From Sphingobium sp. AP50 (GTDB lineage: Bacteria > Pseudomonadota > Alphaproteobacteria > Sphingomonadales > Sphingomonadaceae), in NCBI RefSeq assembly GCF_900109095.1, contig NZ_FNYZ01000012.1, forward strand, positions 62,001 to 126,000: a stretch of 64,000 nt of DNA. Reading direction: 5' to 3'. The number at the start of each line of letters is the position of its first letter. Within the stretch, counting starts at the first letter, position 1. Under the pieces are notes generated by a model, which was given only the letters and a program-made list of their open reading frames with translations, was not told where the DNA came from and did not search any database. This document shows positions 17,388-26,680 of the stretch, piece by piece. The translations under genes and the position numbers were made by a program.

Positions 17388-18623
17388 TCAGTCACCCAAC
17401 GGCCGCTGGACCGTGCGCACGGAGCTTGGCGGCAACGTGAACTCGTCTATCGGATCCGGCTGAGACGGATCGAAATGGAACCCGGGCCGGATCGACGCGG
17501 CCAACGCGAGATGGCTGTCCTGGATGCCAAGGGCCACCAGCTTTGCCACTTCCCAAGCGCCATATGCGCTATGGTGCGTGGCATCGATCTTCTCGCCAGC
17601 AACCTTCGGCTTGAACAGGGCCCAGGACTTTTCTGGTCCAAGCGCTTCGTAGAGCTCCGCGCTCGACACGTTCAGATCGATCAGCGTCGCTCCAGCCGCC
17701 TTGGCTGCCGCACGCGATCTTTCCGGATAGTCGAGAAACGAATTCGCGATCCTGCCGTCCTCGAAGCTGTGCCGGCTGACGGGGGTCAGAATGATGACTG
17801 TCGCCCCCTTCGCTCGCGCTTCGAGGGCGACATCGGTCATCTGCTTCTGGAACAGCGCCGGAGCGGTGGGATCGGTGGACGCCTTCTTCATGTCATTGTG
17901 GCCGAACTGAAGCATCAGCGTGTCTCCCGGCCTGATGAGGGACAGGACCTTGTCCACGCGCCGCTTCTCGAGGGCCCCGGATATCGACTCTCCCGATTCG
18001 CTGTGGTTGGCGAAGGCGATCTTCGGGAGAAAGAGCGCGGTGATCATCTGCCCCCAGCTCGTATAAGGCTCGGCAGGCTGATCGGTGACCGTCGAGTCCC
18101 CCAGCAGATATACGGTTGGTCGGTTGACCGGTTCGACGCTCACTTCACGCACGGCCGGCATTTTTCCCGTGAACTCCAAGGTGATCCGTCGATCCCAGGC
18201 GTCAGCCTCCGTGATGGTTTCGCGTGGCTGATTGAGGAAGACCCTTCCTCCATGGGGCAAATGAGGTGTACGGATATTGACAATGAAACTTAGTCGCCGC
18301 CGGTCACCAGCTGGCACCGCGATCTCCTTCAGCATTAGGCGCCGCAGTTCGGCACGAACCGTCGTCACACTTTTCTCGGGACCGCCAAGCGTGACCGAAA
18401 CCCTATAATTTCCCTCTGCGGGCACATCCTGAATGTAGACGAACGGCTTGTCCGACTGCACCGCTCCACCCTTCGCAGTCGGCAAAGGCGCGTCAAACCC
18501 GCTTCCCCGCCTCTCGTCGAAAGCATTGACTACAGTAGGCCGGTCAAAGCGGGTCGCTCCAACGCCATCGCTGGCAAGCAGCGCAGCAGCAAACGCCACC
18601 TTCAGATGATTTCGTCCTATCAT
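17388..18623 (-). CDS. Rhamnogalacturonan acetylesterase, CE12 (SGNH/GDSL hydrolase)
   Basis: Secreted deacetylase of the GDSL/SGNH fold, family CE12, which removes acetyl groups from galacturonic acid residues of rhamnogalacturonan I so that lyases and hydrolases can act. From ATG 18623 it has 411 residues and a signal peptide (LKVAFAAALLASDGVGA). Residues 25-165 form an N-terminal beta-sandwich; the catalytic domain follows: block I LLGDSTVTDQP, Gly in NHSESGES, Asn in QFGHNDMKK, Asp/His in DATHHSAYGA. All four SGNH blocks are present. A longer upstream reading lacks a signal sequence and is rejected. It is followed closely by the GH2 gene. Confidence 0.85.
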   Translation of the reverse strand: MIGRNHLKVAFAAALLASDGVGATRFDRPTVVNAFDERRGSGFDAPLPTAKGGAVQSDKPFVYIQDVPAEGNYRVSVTLGGPEKSVTTVRAELRRLMLKEIAVPAGDRRRLSFIVNIRTPHLPHGGRVFLNQPRETITEADAWDRRITLEFTGKMPAVREVSVEPVNRPTVYLLGDSTVTDQPAEPYTSWGQMITALFLPKIAFANHSESGESISGALEKRRVDKVLSLIRPGDTLMLQFGHNDMKKASTDPTAPALFQKQMTDVALEARAKGATVIILTPVSRHSFEDGRIANSFLDYPERSRAAAKAAGATLIDLNVSSAELYEALGPEKSWALFKPKVAGEKIDATHHSAYGAWEVAKLVALGIQDSHLALAASIRPGFHFDPSQPDPIDEFTLPPSSVRTVQRPLGD

Positions 18624-18788
18624 CGGCCATATCCATTCAGGAAATCTGGCCGTGCAAAACCCGACCTTCGTAACGAGTTTCTCGCACGGCCAATTGACGG
18701 TTTGAGCGCGAATGAATGTGAGGGGTGCTGCCGCAACGCCCTCCAATCAAAGTGCCCGAAGTTCATGACATCCTCCGGCCAAAGAAAT

Positions 18789-18815
18789 GGCGTCGCGCTT
18801 GAACCGCGCGACGCC
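18789..18815 (-). terminator. Probable intrinsic terminator of the first TonB-receptor gene
   Basis: A perfect 10-bp stem (GGCGTCGCGC with GCGCGACGCC, 7-base loop) lies 33 bases beyond the receptor stop codon. On the minus strand it is followed by the T-rich ATTTCTTT. It would separate the two receptor genes from the CE12-GH2-transporter group. Confidence 0.6.
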
Positions 18816-18847
18816 CAGTGGGGAGGATCTGTTCGTCACCAAATGGA

Positions 18848-21800
18848 TCAGATTTTCGCTTTGACGCCAAAAAAGAACTCGGTCCCCAGCACGTCATGAA
18901 TCGTCGGGTAGACCGTACCGTTCGTCCCGACCGGGATCCGCGGATTGAAGATGTTGTTGGCACCGCCGAAGAACTCGATCCCGTTATCGCGCGCACCGCC
19001 ATCCTTGATGGTGTAGCTGAAAGAGAGGTCGATATAGTTGCGTGCAGGCATCTTCGGGTTGGTGATCGCCTCAAGCGGAGTCGGCGTCGCGCCCTGGCGG
19101 AGCGGAACCAGATAGCGGTCGGTTGTGGTGGGACCGACATAGCGGTGGCGCACCGACAGCGTGAGGTCGGCTACCGACCAGGTGATCCGGCTTATGCCGC
19201 GCCACCGTGGGAACGGCGCGCCGCAGGTCCCGCCGTAAGCGCCCACGCATTCGTTCCTGACCGCAGGAAGGTCCGCCACGGGCGTCACGGTGTAGTCGCG
19301 CAGCCAGTTGAAGTTGCTTTCGAAGCTCAAACGGCTTTCGCTCGCCACGAAGCCAGCAAGGTCGAGGCTGTATTGCAGGCCAAAGTCGAAGCCACGGGTC
19401 TTGAGCTGACCGGTGTTGGCGCTAAGGACATAGACGGCAGCTCCTTGCGTTCCGCCGGCTTCGCCTGTCAGCGGGTTGCGCACGATCGCCTTGCAGTATT
19501 CGCTGTTAGCCTCCTTGATGGTGTAATAGCAGAGATTGTAAACGTTCTGAGAGCCGCCGCCGAGACCTGCGATCGCACCATCTAGGCGGATGTTGTAATA
19601 GTCGATGGTCAGCGCCAGTCGCGGTATAAAGCTGGGTGTGATAACGGTGCCGAGCGTAAACGTGTCGGATTTTTCCTCGCTCAGGCTGGGGTTCCCACCA
19701 GTGATCGTGGAGATGTTTCCTGTCGGCTGAACGACAGCAGTGAAGACGTTTTCCGCCGGGACGCCGGTAGCGATGCAGAGAGCTCGAACATCCGCCGTTT
19801 GGCTGCCTACGGGCGCGCGGTTGGAACACGGGTCGATAGCAGTTACGGTCGGCGTCGCGCGCCCACCATAAAGTTCCTGGACATTCGGCGCTCTGATGGC
19901 GCGTTGGGTCTGGGCACGGAACGAGATGTCCCGCGATACGCGCCATTCCACGCCGCCAAGATAGGTCCAGGTCGTGCCGATGCCGCTGAGATTATAGTCG
20001 GACATCCGGAAGCCACCGTTGAGCGTCAGCCGCTCAATGAAAGGCGTATCATGGATCAGCGGGATCCGGATTTCACCGAAGATTTCCTTGGCCGAAACTG
20101 TGCCGCCTGTAGGCAGGCCGGGGTCGTAACCTGAGATATCGCCAGACGCGAGGCCTGCATCAGGTGTGAAAGTCGCGTGGGTCTTGCGATATTCAGCGCC
20201 AATCGAGAAGCCCACCGGCCCTGCTGGAAGCGGGAAGAGATTGCCTGCGATGTTGCCCTGCACGACCTGTTGGGTTGCGTCGTAGCGGCTGGACGCCGGG
20301 GCGATGATGGCATCTTCACAGTCTTGCGAATTGTTGCGACCAAAGATGTTGCAGACCGGTGCTGCGCCATTGACCGAGAGCAGACTACGCTGAAGCGCGC
20401 TCTTTGAATAGGCATTCTCCAGCACCAGCTTGTCCTTGGTGTTGGCGTAGCTGTAATAGAACTCGTACTTCAGATCCGTCAGGAAGTTCTCCGACGCGCT
20501 TCCGATCGAACCGCGAGCGCCCCAGACGCCGCGATAGCTGTCCCGCTTGTCGGTGCCAATCCGGGCGCCGATGTCGAGGAAGCGCTTCGACAGATTGACG
20601 ATGACCCTGCCGTCATTTGGCGTGGTCGTGAGCGTCAGCGAGCCCGAAGTGGCGCTACGGGGCCCAGTCTCAGCTCTATCGAGCTGTCGGAACACCTCCT
20701 GCAGAGCAGGCGAAACATAAGGGTTGTTCACGTCGAGGATCGTGAGGCCGCCACCGCCGTTTGGCGCGAGGCGCGCAGTCACCTCGTTGCGGCTGAAATG
20801 CTGCTCGGTGAACAAGGTGATGGCATCACTCACATCATAGTGAGCGAAACCGTTGAACATGTAACGCTTCTGAGGCTGCGACAGATAGTTCTCCGGCGCG
20901 GTGTTGTAGAAATCCCCAGGATTGTTGACTAAGCGCCCGTCGGTGCCTGCATCGTTGAAAATGAATCCCAAGCCGCCAAGACCTGTCAAACCTGCCGCCG
21001 CATAGGCGGAGTTGAGAGCCGCGTTCGAGCCGCCGAAGTTGGGAATACCGCTGATGATGCCGTTGGGAACAGTGTTGGAGCCCGAGTTGATATAGCCTTG
21101 TTCACCACCCGCGCCCAGGCACGTTTGACCCGACGGTACAGTGAAAGGCGTACCGGGCGAGTTGCTTCCCCCGCTGCCAGGCACGATGCAGCCGTCAGCC
21201 AATGACCATTGCGAGTAATTGCCGCGCTCCGAGCGAAGAATTGGATCGCGCTTGAGATAGTTTCCTGACAGAGTGACATTACCGCGACCGCCACCAAAAT
21301 TAAAGCCAGCCGTGAGGTCGACATTGTAGGTGTGCGAATCCGAAACGCTGTTCGCATTGATCTGCGGACGAATTTCGAAACCCTCGAAGTCATCCTTCAG
21401 GATGAAGTTGACTACGCCGGTAATCGCGTCTGAGCCATAGACCGCCGACGAACCGCCGGTCACGATCTCCGTGCGCTGGATTAAGGTGGTCGGGATCGTG
21501 TTGAGATCGGTGATCCCCGTCGCGTCGACGATGGTGTATCGGCGTCCGTTGACCAGCACGAGATTGCGCGTGGCGCCGAAACCGCGAAGATTGACGTCCG
21601 CGTAGCTTCCGCCCGGCACCTGATTGCCAAACTGGCTCCCGCGCGACCCGCTGTTGACCTGCGGCAACTGCTGTAGCGTGCGTTCCACGTTGGTGTTGCC
21701 AGCCAGCTTAAGGCTTTCTTCACCGACCACAGTCAATGGCGTGGCGGCATCGAGGGCCTGTCGCCCGATGCGCGATCCAGTGACAATGATGTCAGTCGCC

Positions 21801-21931
21801 TGCTTCGCGGCGGATTCCGCCTGCTCCTGAGGCGCCGCAATCGAAGGCGCAGCCTGCTGAGCCTGCGCCGACTGGGTCGCCAGGGCGATCACCGCTATGC
21901 TTGCGGTCAGTAGCCAGTTACGAGAACGCAT
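18848..21931 (-). CDS. TonB-dependent receptor 1 (no STN domain), tandem paralogue
   Basis: Outer-membrane active transporter (1027 residues), probably importing rhamnogalacturonan/pectin oligosaccharides. Start at ATG 21931 behind a GGGAGGGGA; signal peptide residues 1-24 (ATQSAQAQQ). Plug domain begins at IIVTGSRIGRQALD, with VNLRGFGATRNLVLVNGRR, GSSAVYGSDAITGVVNFIL, then a 22-strand barrel ending in an aromatic-poor FFFGVKAKI. It is strikingly similar to receptor 2 across plug and barrel, so the pair is a recent tandem duplication. Unlike receptor 2 it lacks the N-terminal STN domain and so should transport without signalling. The large receptor class is typical of sphingomonads. Confidence 0.9.
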   Translation of the reverse strand: MRSRNWLLTASIAVIALATQSAQAQQAAPSIAAPQEQAESAAKQATDIIVTGSRIGRQALDAATPLTVVGEESLKLAGNTNVERTLQQLPQVNSGSRGSQFGNQVPGGSYADVNLRGFGATRNLVLVNGRRYTIVDATGITDLNTIPTTLIQRTEIVTGGSSAVYGSDAITGVVNFILKDDFEGFEIRPQINANSVSDSHTYNVDLTAGFNFGGGRGNVTLSGNYLKRDPILRSERGNYSQWSLADGCIVPGSGGSNSPGTPFTVPSGQTCLGAGGEQGYINSGSNTVPNGIISGIPNFGGSNAALNSAYAAAGLTGLGGLGFIFNDAGTDGRLVNNPGDFYNTAPENYLSQPQKRYMFNGFAHYDVSDAITLFTEQHFSRNEVTARLAPNGGGGLTILDVNNPYVSPALQEVFRQLDRAETGPRSATSGSLTLTTTPNDGRVIVNLSKRFLDIGARIGTDKRDSYRGVWGARGSIGSASENFLTDLKYEFYYSYANTKDKLVLENAYSKSALQRSLLSVNGAAPVCNIFGRNNSQDCEDAIIAPASSRYDATQQVVQGNIAGNLFPLPAGPVGFSIGAEYRKTHATFTPDAGLASGDISGYDPGLPTGGTVSAKEIFGEIRIPLIHDTPFIERLTLNGGFRMSDYNLSGIGTTWTYLGGVEWRVSRDISFRAQTQRAIRAPNVQELYGGRATPTVTAIDPCSNRAPVGSQTADVRALCIATGVPAENVFTAVVQPTGNISTITGGNPSLSEEKSDTFTLGTVITPSFIPRLALTIDYYNIRLDGAIAGLGGGSQNVYNLCYYTIKEANSEYCKAIVRNPLTGEAGGTQGAAVYVLSANTGQLKTRGFDFGLQYSLDLAGFVASESRLSFESNFNWLRDYTVTPVADLPAVRNECVGAYGGTCGAPFPRWRGISRITWSVADLTLSVRHRYVGPTTTDRYLVPLRQGATPTPLEAITNPKMPARNYIDLSFSYTIKDGGARDNGIEFFGGANNIFNPRIPVGTNGTVYPTIHDVLGTEFFFGVKAKI

Positions 21932-22074
21932 ATTCCCCTCCCTTTTGAGCCCGGACTGCGTTGCCGGGTGCAATAGGAGAGATGCAGTGGCGTCGCTCTT
22001 CCGTTCAGGACGCCCAAAAAATTTATCGGATGCCCGCTGTTGATCCCGGTTGAGGGAAGATTTCTTGATGCAGG

Positions 22075-25000
22075 CTAAAACTGCAACCGCGCACCCAGGA
22101 AGAATTCGGTACCAAGCACATCATGTATCGTGGGGTAGACGGCACCATTGGTTCCGATGGGTATGCGCGTGTTGAAGACATTGTTCGCGCCGCCGAATAT
22201 GGCGATCCTCTTTATGATGCGGTAATCGAACGACAGGTCGATGTAGTGCCGAGCCGGCAGCTTCGGATTGGTGATCACGGCAAGTGGCGTCGGGGTGCCG
22301 CCCTGGCGCAAAGGCACCAGGTACCGATCGGTGATGGCCGAACCGACGAACCGGTGACCAAGCGATAGGCTGATATCCGACAGCGTCCAGGTAACGCGGC
22401 TTATGCCGCGCCATCGGGGGAAGGTAGAGCCGCAGGTGCTGCCATATGCACCTGCGCATTCATTCCTGATCGATGGGATGGCTGCCACTGGCGTTACAGT
22501 ATATTCCTGCAGCCAGTTGAAGTTGCTCTCTAGGCTCAGACGGCTTCCGCCCGCCCCCAATCCCGCAAGGTCGATGCTGTACTTCAAGGCTAGATCGAAG
22601 CCGCGAGTCTTGAGCTGACCGGTATTAGCACTCAGCAGATAAGCGGCAGCCCCTTGCGTCCCCCCAGCCTCGCCCGTCGCAGGGTTGCGTATGATCGCTT
22701 TGCAATATGCGCCGCTGGCGTCCTTGAGCGTGTAATAGCAGAGATTGTAGAGGTTCTGCGCGCCACCGCCCAGGCTCGCGATCGCTCCATCCAAGCGAAT
22801 GTTGTAATAGTCGACCGTCAGTGACAAGCCCGACGCGAAACGGGGCGTGATGACCGTACCGACCGTGAACGTGTCGGACACTTCCGCCGCCAGTCCGGCG
22901 TTCCCGCCCGTTATCGCCAAAAGGTTCCCAGTCGGCTGAACGACCGCGTTGAAAACGCTATCGGCCGGGACCCCGGTGGCGATGCACAAGGCGCGCACAT
23001 CTTCGGTCTGACGTGAAGCGGGCGCTCGGCTCGAGCATGGATCAATGCCAGGGACTGCGCCAGCGCTCTGCCCCCCATATAGTTCCTGAATGTTCGGTGC
23101 TCTGATGGCGCGCTGGAACTGCGTTCTGAACGAAATGTCGCGCGACACCCGCCACTCCACGCCAGCCAGGTATGTCCATGCGGTGCCGATGCCCTTGAGG
23201 CTGTAGTCGGACACGCGAAAGCCGCCGTTGAGCGTCAGCTGCTCGATGAGAGGCACATCGCGCATCAGCGGAACGCGGATCTCGCCGAAGAATTCGCGTG
23301 CCGACACAGTGCCGCTGGTCGGCAGACCGGGGTCGTACCCTGAGATGTCGCCTGACGCGAGACCGGCGTCCGGTGTGAACGAAGCGCCGGTCCTGCGATA
23401 CTCTACGCCGAGGGAGAAGCCAGCCGGCCCAGCCGGAAGTGACAGCAGATTGCCCGCGACGTTTCCTTGTACAACCTGCTGCGTGGCACTGTATCGGCTT
23501 GACGCTGGCACCGTGATTGAATCGAGGCATTCCCGCGAAGCGTTGCGACCAAAGATGTTGCAGACGGGTGCCGCGCCGCCGACCGAGAGCAGATTCCGCT
23601 GCAGCGCGCTTTTCGAATAGGCGTTCTGCAGCACCAGCCGATCCTTCGTGTTGGCGTAGCTGTAGTAAAACTCGTAGCGCAGATCGGTGAGGAAACGGTC
23701 AGTGGCGCTGTCCAGGCTGCCACGAGCGCCCCAGACGCCGCGGTAGCTGTGCCGCCGGTCCGTGCCGACCCGTGCGCCGATGTCCAGAAACCGCTTGGCC
23801 AGATTGACGATTACCCTGCCGTCGTTGGGCGTGGTCGTAGTGGTCAGCGATCCCGCAGTCGCGCTGCGCGGCCCGGTCTCGGCCATGTCGAGCTGCCTGA
23901 AAACTTCCCGGAGGGCGGGAGAGACGTAGGGATTGTCGACATCCAGCATGGTGAGCCCGCTGCCACCGTTGGGTGCAAGTCGCGCCGTGACTTCGTTGCG
24001 ACTGAAGTGCTGCTCCGTGAAGAGGGTGATCGCGTCGCTCAGATCGTAATGAGCGAAGCCGTTGAACATGTAGCGCTTCTGAGGCTGCGACAGGTAGTTC
24101 TCCGGCGTGGTGTTGTAGAAGTCGCCGGGATTGTTCACCGGACGCCCGTCGGTGCCAGCGTCGTTGAAGATGAAGCCGAGGCTCCCAATGCCTGTCAGCC
24201 CTGCAGCTGCATAGGCGGCGTTGAGCTCAGCGTTGGAGCCGCCGAAGGATGGGATGCCGCTGATGATGCCGTTCGGCACCGTCGTGCTCCCAGAGTTGAT
24301 GAAGCCCTGCTCGCCGCCCGCGCCCAGACACGTCTGCCCCGCTGGAACCGATAGCGGCGTACCGGGCCTATTCCTGCCCCCGCTCCCGGGGATGATGCAG
24401 CCATCGAACAGCGACCACACCGCATAGTCGCCACGCTGCGACCGCAGGACGGGATCGCGCTTGAGGTAGTTGCCTGACAAGGTCACGTTGCCGCGGCCGC
24501 TTGCGAAATTGAAGCCCGCCGTCAAGTCGACGCTGGAGGTATGCGAGTCGGAGATGCTGTTGAGGTTCATCTGAGGGCGGAGCTCGAAGCCCTCGAAGTC
24601 GTCCTTCAGAATGAAGTTTACCACGCCCGTGATCGCGTCGGATCCGTACACCGCAGAGGAACCGCCAGTGACGATCTCCGTGCGCTCTATCAGGCTTGTC
24701 GGCACCGTATTGAGGTCGGTGATGAGGGTAGCATCGACGATCGTGAAACGGCGTCCGTTCACAAGCACCAGGTTACGAGTGGCGCCGAAGCCACGCAGAT
24801 TGACCTCCGCATAGCTCCCATTTGGAGTCTGGTTGCCGAACTGGCTGCCCCGCTGGGATCCCGTGACCTGAGGGAGCTGCGACAGCAGCCGTTCCATGTT
24901 CGGCGAACCTGAAAGCCGGACCCGATCGGTCCCGACGCTGACGGTCGGCGCAGTTCCTGGAGAGGATTCCGCTGGCCTTGCGATGCGAGATCCGGTCACA

Positions 25001-25368
25001 ATTATTTCCGGATTCTGGTCGTAGGATTCGGAAGGACGGGTGGACGCCGTCTGCAGCCGATCGGCTGGGGTTACGATGTATGTCCTATGGTCCGCAGTTG
25101 TAAAGGTAAGCCCGGTATCACGCAACGCTGCGGTGATTGCCTGTTCGACCGTAAGATTGCCTCTGACAGCGTTGATCCGTCGCCCCTTCGTCGTCGCCTC
25201 CTGAGTAAGGATCTGAGTGTTTCCCTGCGCCGCAAGCTCCCGCAATCCCGTTATCACCGGTTGCGCAGCTATGTTGAAGGCCTTGCGCTGCGCAAAGGCT
25301 TCATCGGGACACACCATCGTACCGATGGCGAGCAAAAGCCCAACCGCCATCGGGTTCCGGTAGTCCAT
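22075..25368 (-). CDS. TonB-dependent receptor 2 with N-terminal STN signalling domain
   Basis: Outer-membrane transducing receptor (1097 residues). After the signal peptide (residues 1-26) comes an STN domain (about 30-105: FNIAAQPVITGLRELAAQ, LTVEQAITAALRDTGL, TYIVTP), the part that contacts FecR in the periplasm. The plug follows (EIIVTGSRIARP; VNLRGFGATRNLVLVNGRR) and then the barrel ending in FFLGARLQF. Gene start ATG 25368 has GGGGGATG upstream. It lies 66 bases after fecR, the classical fecR-fecA arrangement, so substrate binding here should release the ECF sigma factor. Barrel and plug are near duplicates of receptor 1. Confidence 0.9.
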   Translation of the reverse strand: MDYRNPMAVGLLLAIGTMVCPDEAFAQRKAFNIAAQPVITGLRELAAQGNTQILTQEATTKGRRINAVRGNLTVEQAITAALRDTGLTFTTADHRTYIVTPADRLQTASTRPSESYDQNPEIIVTGSRIARPAESSPGTAPTVSVGTDRVRLSGSPNMERLLSQLPQVTGSQRGSQFGNQTPNGSYAEVNLRGFGATRNLVLVNGRRFTIVDATLITDLNTVPTSLIERTEIVTGGSSAVYGSDAITGVVNFILKDDFEGFELRPQMNLNSISDSHTSSVDLTAGFNFASGRGNVTLSGNYLKRDPVLRSQRGDYAVWSLFDGCIIPGSGGRNRPGTPLSVPAGQTCLGAGGEQGFINSGSTTVPNGIISGIPSFGGSNAELNAAYAAAGLTGIGSLGFIFNDAGTDGRPVNNPGDFYNTTPENYLSQPQKRYMFNGFAHYDLSDAITLFTEQHFSRNEVTARLAPNGGSGLTMLDVDNPYVSPALREVFRQLDMAETGPRSATAGSLTTTTTPNDGRVIVNLAKRFLDIGARVGTDRRHSYRGVWGARGSLDSATDRFLTDLRYEFYYSYANTKDRLVLQNAYSKSALQRNLLSVGGAAPVCNIFGRNASRECLDSITVPASSRYSATQQVVQGNVAGNLLSLPAGPAGFSLGVEYRRTGASFTPDAGLASGDISGYDPGLPTSGTVSAREFFGEIRVPLMRDVPLIEQLTLNGGFRVSDYSLKGIGTAWTYLAGVEWRVSRDISFRTQFQRAIRAPNIQELYGGQSAGAVPGIDPCSSRAPASRQTEDVRALCIATGVPADSVFNAVVQPTGNLLAITGGNAGLAAEVSDTFTVGTVITPRFASGLSLTVDYYNIRLDGAIASLGGGAQNLYNLCYYTLKDASGAYCKAIIRNPATGEAGGTQGAAAYLLSANTGQLKTRGFDLALKYSIDLAGLGAGGSRLSLESNFNWLQEYTVTPVAAIPSIRNECAGAYGSTCGSTFPRWRGISRVTWTLSDISLSLGHRFVGSAITDRYLVPLRQGGTPTPLAVITNPKLPARHYIDLSFDYRIIKRIAIFGGANNVFNTRIPIGTNGAVYPTIHDVLGTEFFLGARLQF

Positions 25369-25434
25369 TCAGCATCCCCCTAAGCTCGCGACGAGCTTCC
25401 TTCTTCGAATGTTTTTCTGGGTCTTCTCAACACG

Positions 25435-26403
25435 CTACGGACGCGTCAGGATGATTTCACCGTTGCTCTCATATGTGCGGGCGCCAAGGAGTGCTGCAGC
25501 CGCCTTTGCGAAGGCTTCAGGCTCATTGGTTCGAAACGAACCGACGAAGCGACCTGAAGCCAGCGAACTATCTTCGATGCGGATCTGGGTCGCATTGTAC
25601 CTGTTGAATTCGGCAACGGCGGATCCGAGCGTTTCGCCCTCGAACACGAGCTGGCCCGTTCTCCAGGAAAGGCTTCGATCAATGTCATGAACGGACTTGG
25701 TCGCGGCTCCAGGCCCCGCTCTGTTGCCGGCATACAAGCGGCTACCTGCACTCACCGACCTCCTGACGGCCGGATTGGCCACACTCCAGATCTGCACCGT
25801 TCCCTCGGTCACCTGAATGTCGGCGCCGTCCATCGTCTTGCGAACGGAGAAGGCCGTACCAACTGCTCGAACCCGCACGTCCCCGGCCGATACGACAAAG
25901 GGACGCTCCTTGTCCTTGGCTACCTGAAACCACGCCTCGCCGCGATCAAGGGCGACGTCCCTCCCGGTAGAGCGCAGCCTTACGTTGATGGAACTGTCGG
26001 TGTTGACGACGGCGAGCGAACCGTCGCTCAGCGGCATCCGACGCACCTCGCCTAGCGCGGTGACGATTTCTTTCGACGATGAACGCCACGAACTAAATCC
26101 GAGCACCACGCTGCCGAGAGCGAGGGCGAGCGCACCCGCCATCAGCGAGCGCCTGCCCAGTGACGCCCGATGCTTGACCGGGGGAGCTTCCACATCGTCA
26201 TTGGACGAGGGCAGCACACGTGCACGATCCAGTCCCGCCCAGGCGGCGCTGGCACGAAAATATGCCCCCTCTCGACGTGGGTCTTGCGACTGCCACGCCT
26301 CCAGTGCCGCCAACGTCTCGGGATCGTCTGGGCTGGAATCAACGCGCGCGACCCAGGCTATTGCAGCCTCTTCGATCGCCTCTGCTGATTCTCTCTCGCT
26401 CAT
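25435..26403 (-). CDS. fecR: FecR-type anti-sigma factor/regulator
   Basis: Inner-membrane regulator (322 residues) linking receptor 2 to an ECF sigma factor. Cytoplasmic N-terminal domain (about 5-60: AAIAWVARVDSSPDDPET, WQSQDPRREGAYFRASAAWA), a single membrane helix (about 95-112, LMAGALALALGSVVLGF), then the periplasmic FecR domain (GEVRRMPLSDGSLAVVNTDS, GEAWFQVAKDKERPFVV, GTAFSVR) and a C-terminal STN-like segment (FNRYNATQIRIEDSSLASG). ATG 26403 is preferred over one eight codons upstream. The usual sigma gene is not immediately upstream; it is probably the one at 30943-31530. Confidence 0.85.
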   Translation of the reverse strand: MSERESAEAIEEAAIAWVARVDSSPDDPETLAALEAWQSQDPRREGAYFRASAAWAGLDRARVLPSSNDDVEAPPVKHRASLGRRSLMAGALALALGSVVLGFSSWRSSSKEIVTALGEVRRMPLSDGSLAVVNTDSSINVRLRSTGRDVALDRGEAWFQVAKDKERPFVVSAGDVRVRAVGTAFSVRKTMDGADIQVTEGTVQIWSVANPAVRRSVSAGSRLYAGNRAGPGAATKSVHDIDRSLSWRTGQLVFEGETLGSAVAEFNRYNATQIRIEDSSLASGRFVGSFRTNEPEAFAKAAAALLGARTYESNGEIILTRP

Positions 26404-26680
26404 GACACTCCATATCGCATCGATCATCGATGGCCGTCGGCGGCTGTCTCACGCGGACGTGGTGCCTGAATCCGCCATCTAACAGCAACGCATCAAGCAA
26501 AAAAGCCGGAATCTGGATCACGCACGCAAGCGTGGTGAAGCAGACACATCGGGTTCTAGAAATTCCAACCGTTTGAACGGAAGGTGCATTCTGATGCATC
26601 TTGCATGGTGAGAGTGTCCCGGCCTGACGGCTAACGCCGCAAAAAGGGGCACTTTGTACACGGACCGAGGGGAGCCGCCT
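26404..26680. promoter_or_regulatory. Divergent promoter region between fecR and the GH106 gene
   Basis: This 277-base gap must hold promoters for both directions. Visible elements are a short inverted repeat CCGTT-TG-AACGG (26569-26580), two TGCAT/ATGCA half-sites around 26585-26599, and the GAGGGGAG ribosome site at 26667-26674 that fixes the GTG start of the GH106 gene. No -35/-10 pair could be assigned with confidence; an ECF-type promoter would not be visible by eye. Confidence 0.4.

Noticed and set aside
22010..22074. Terminator between the two tandem receptor genes
   Set aside because: GGCGTC/GACGCC arms exist, but the T run lies before the stem on the minus strand rather than after it.
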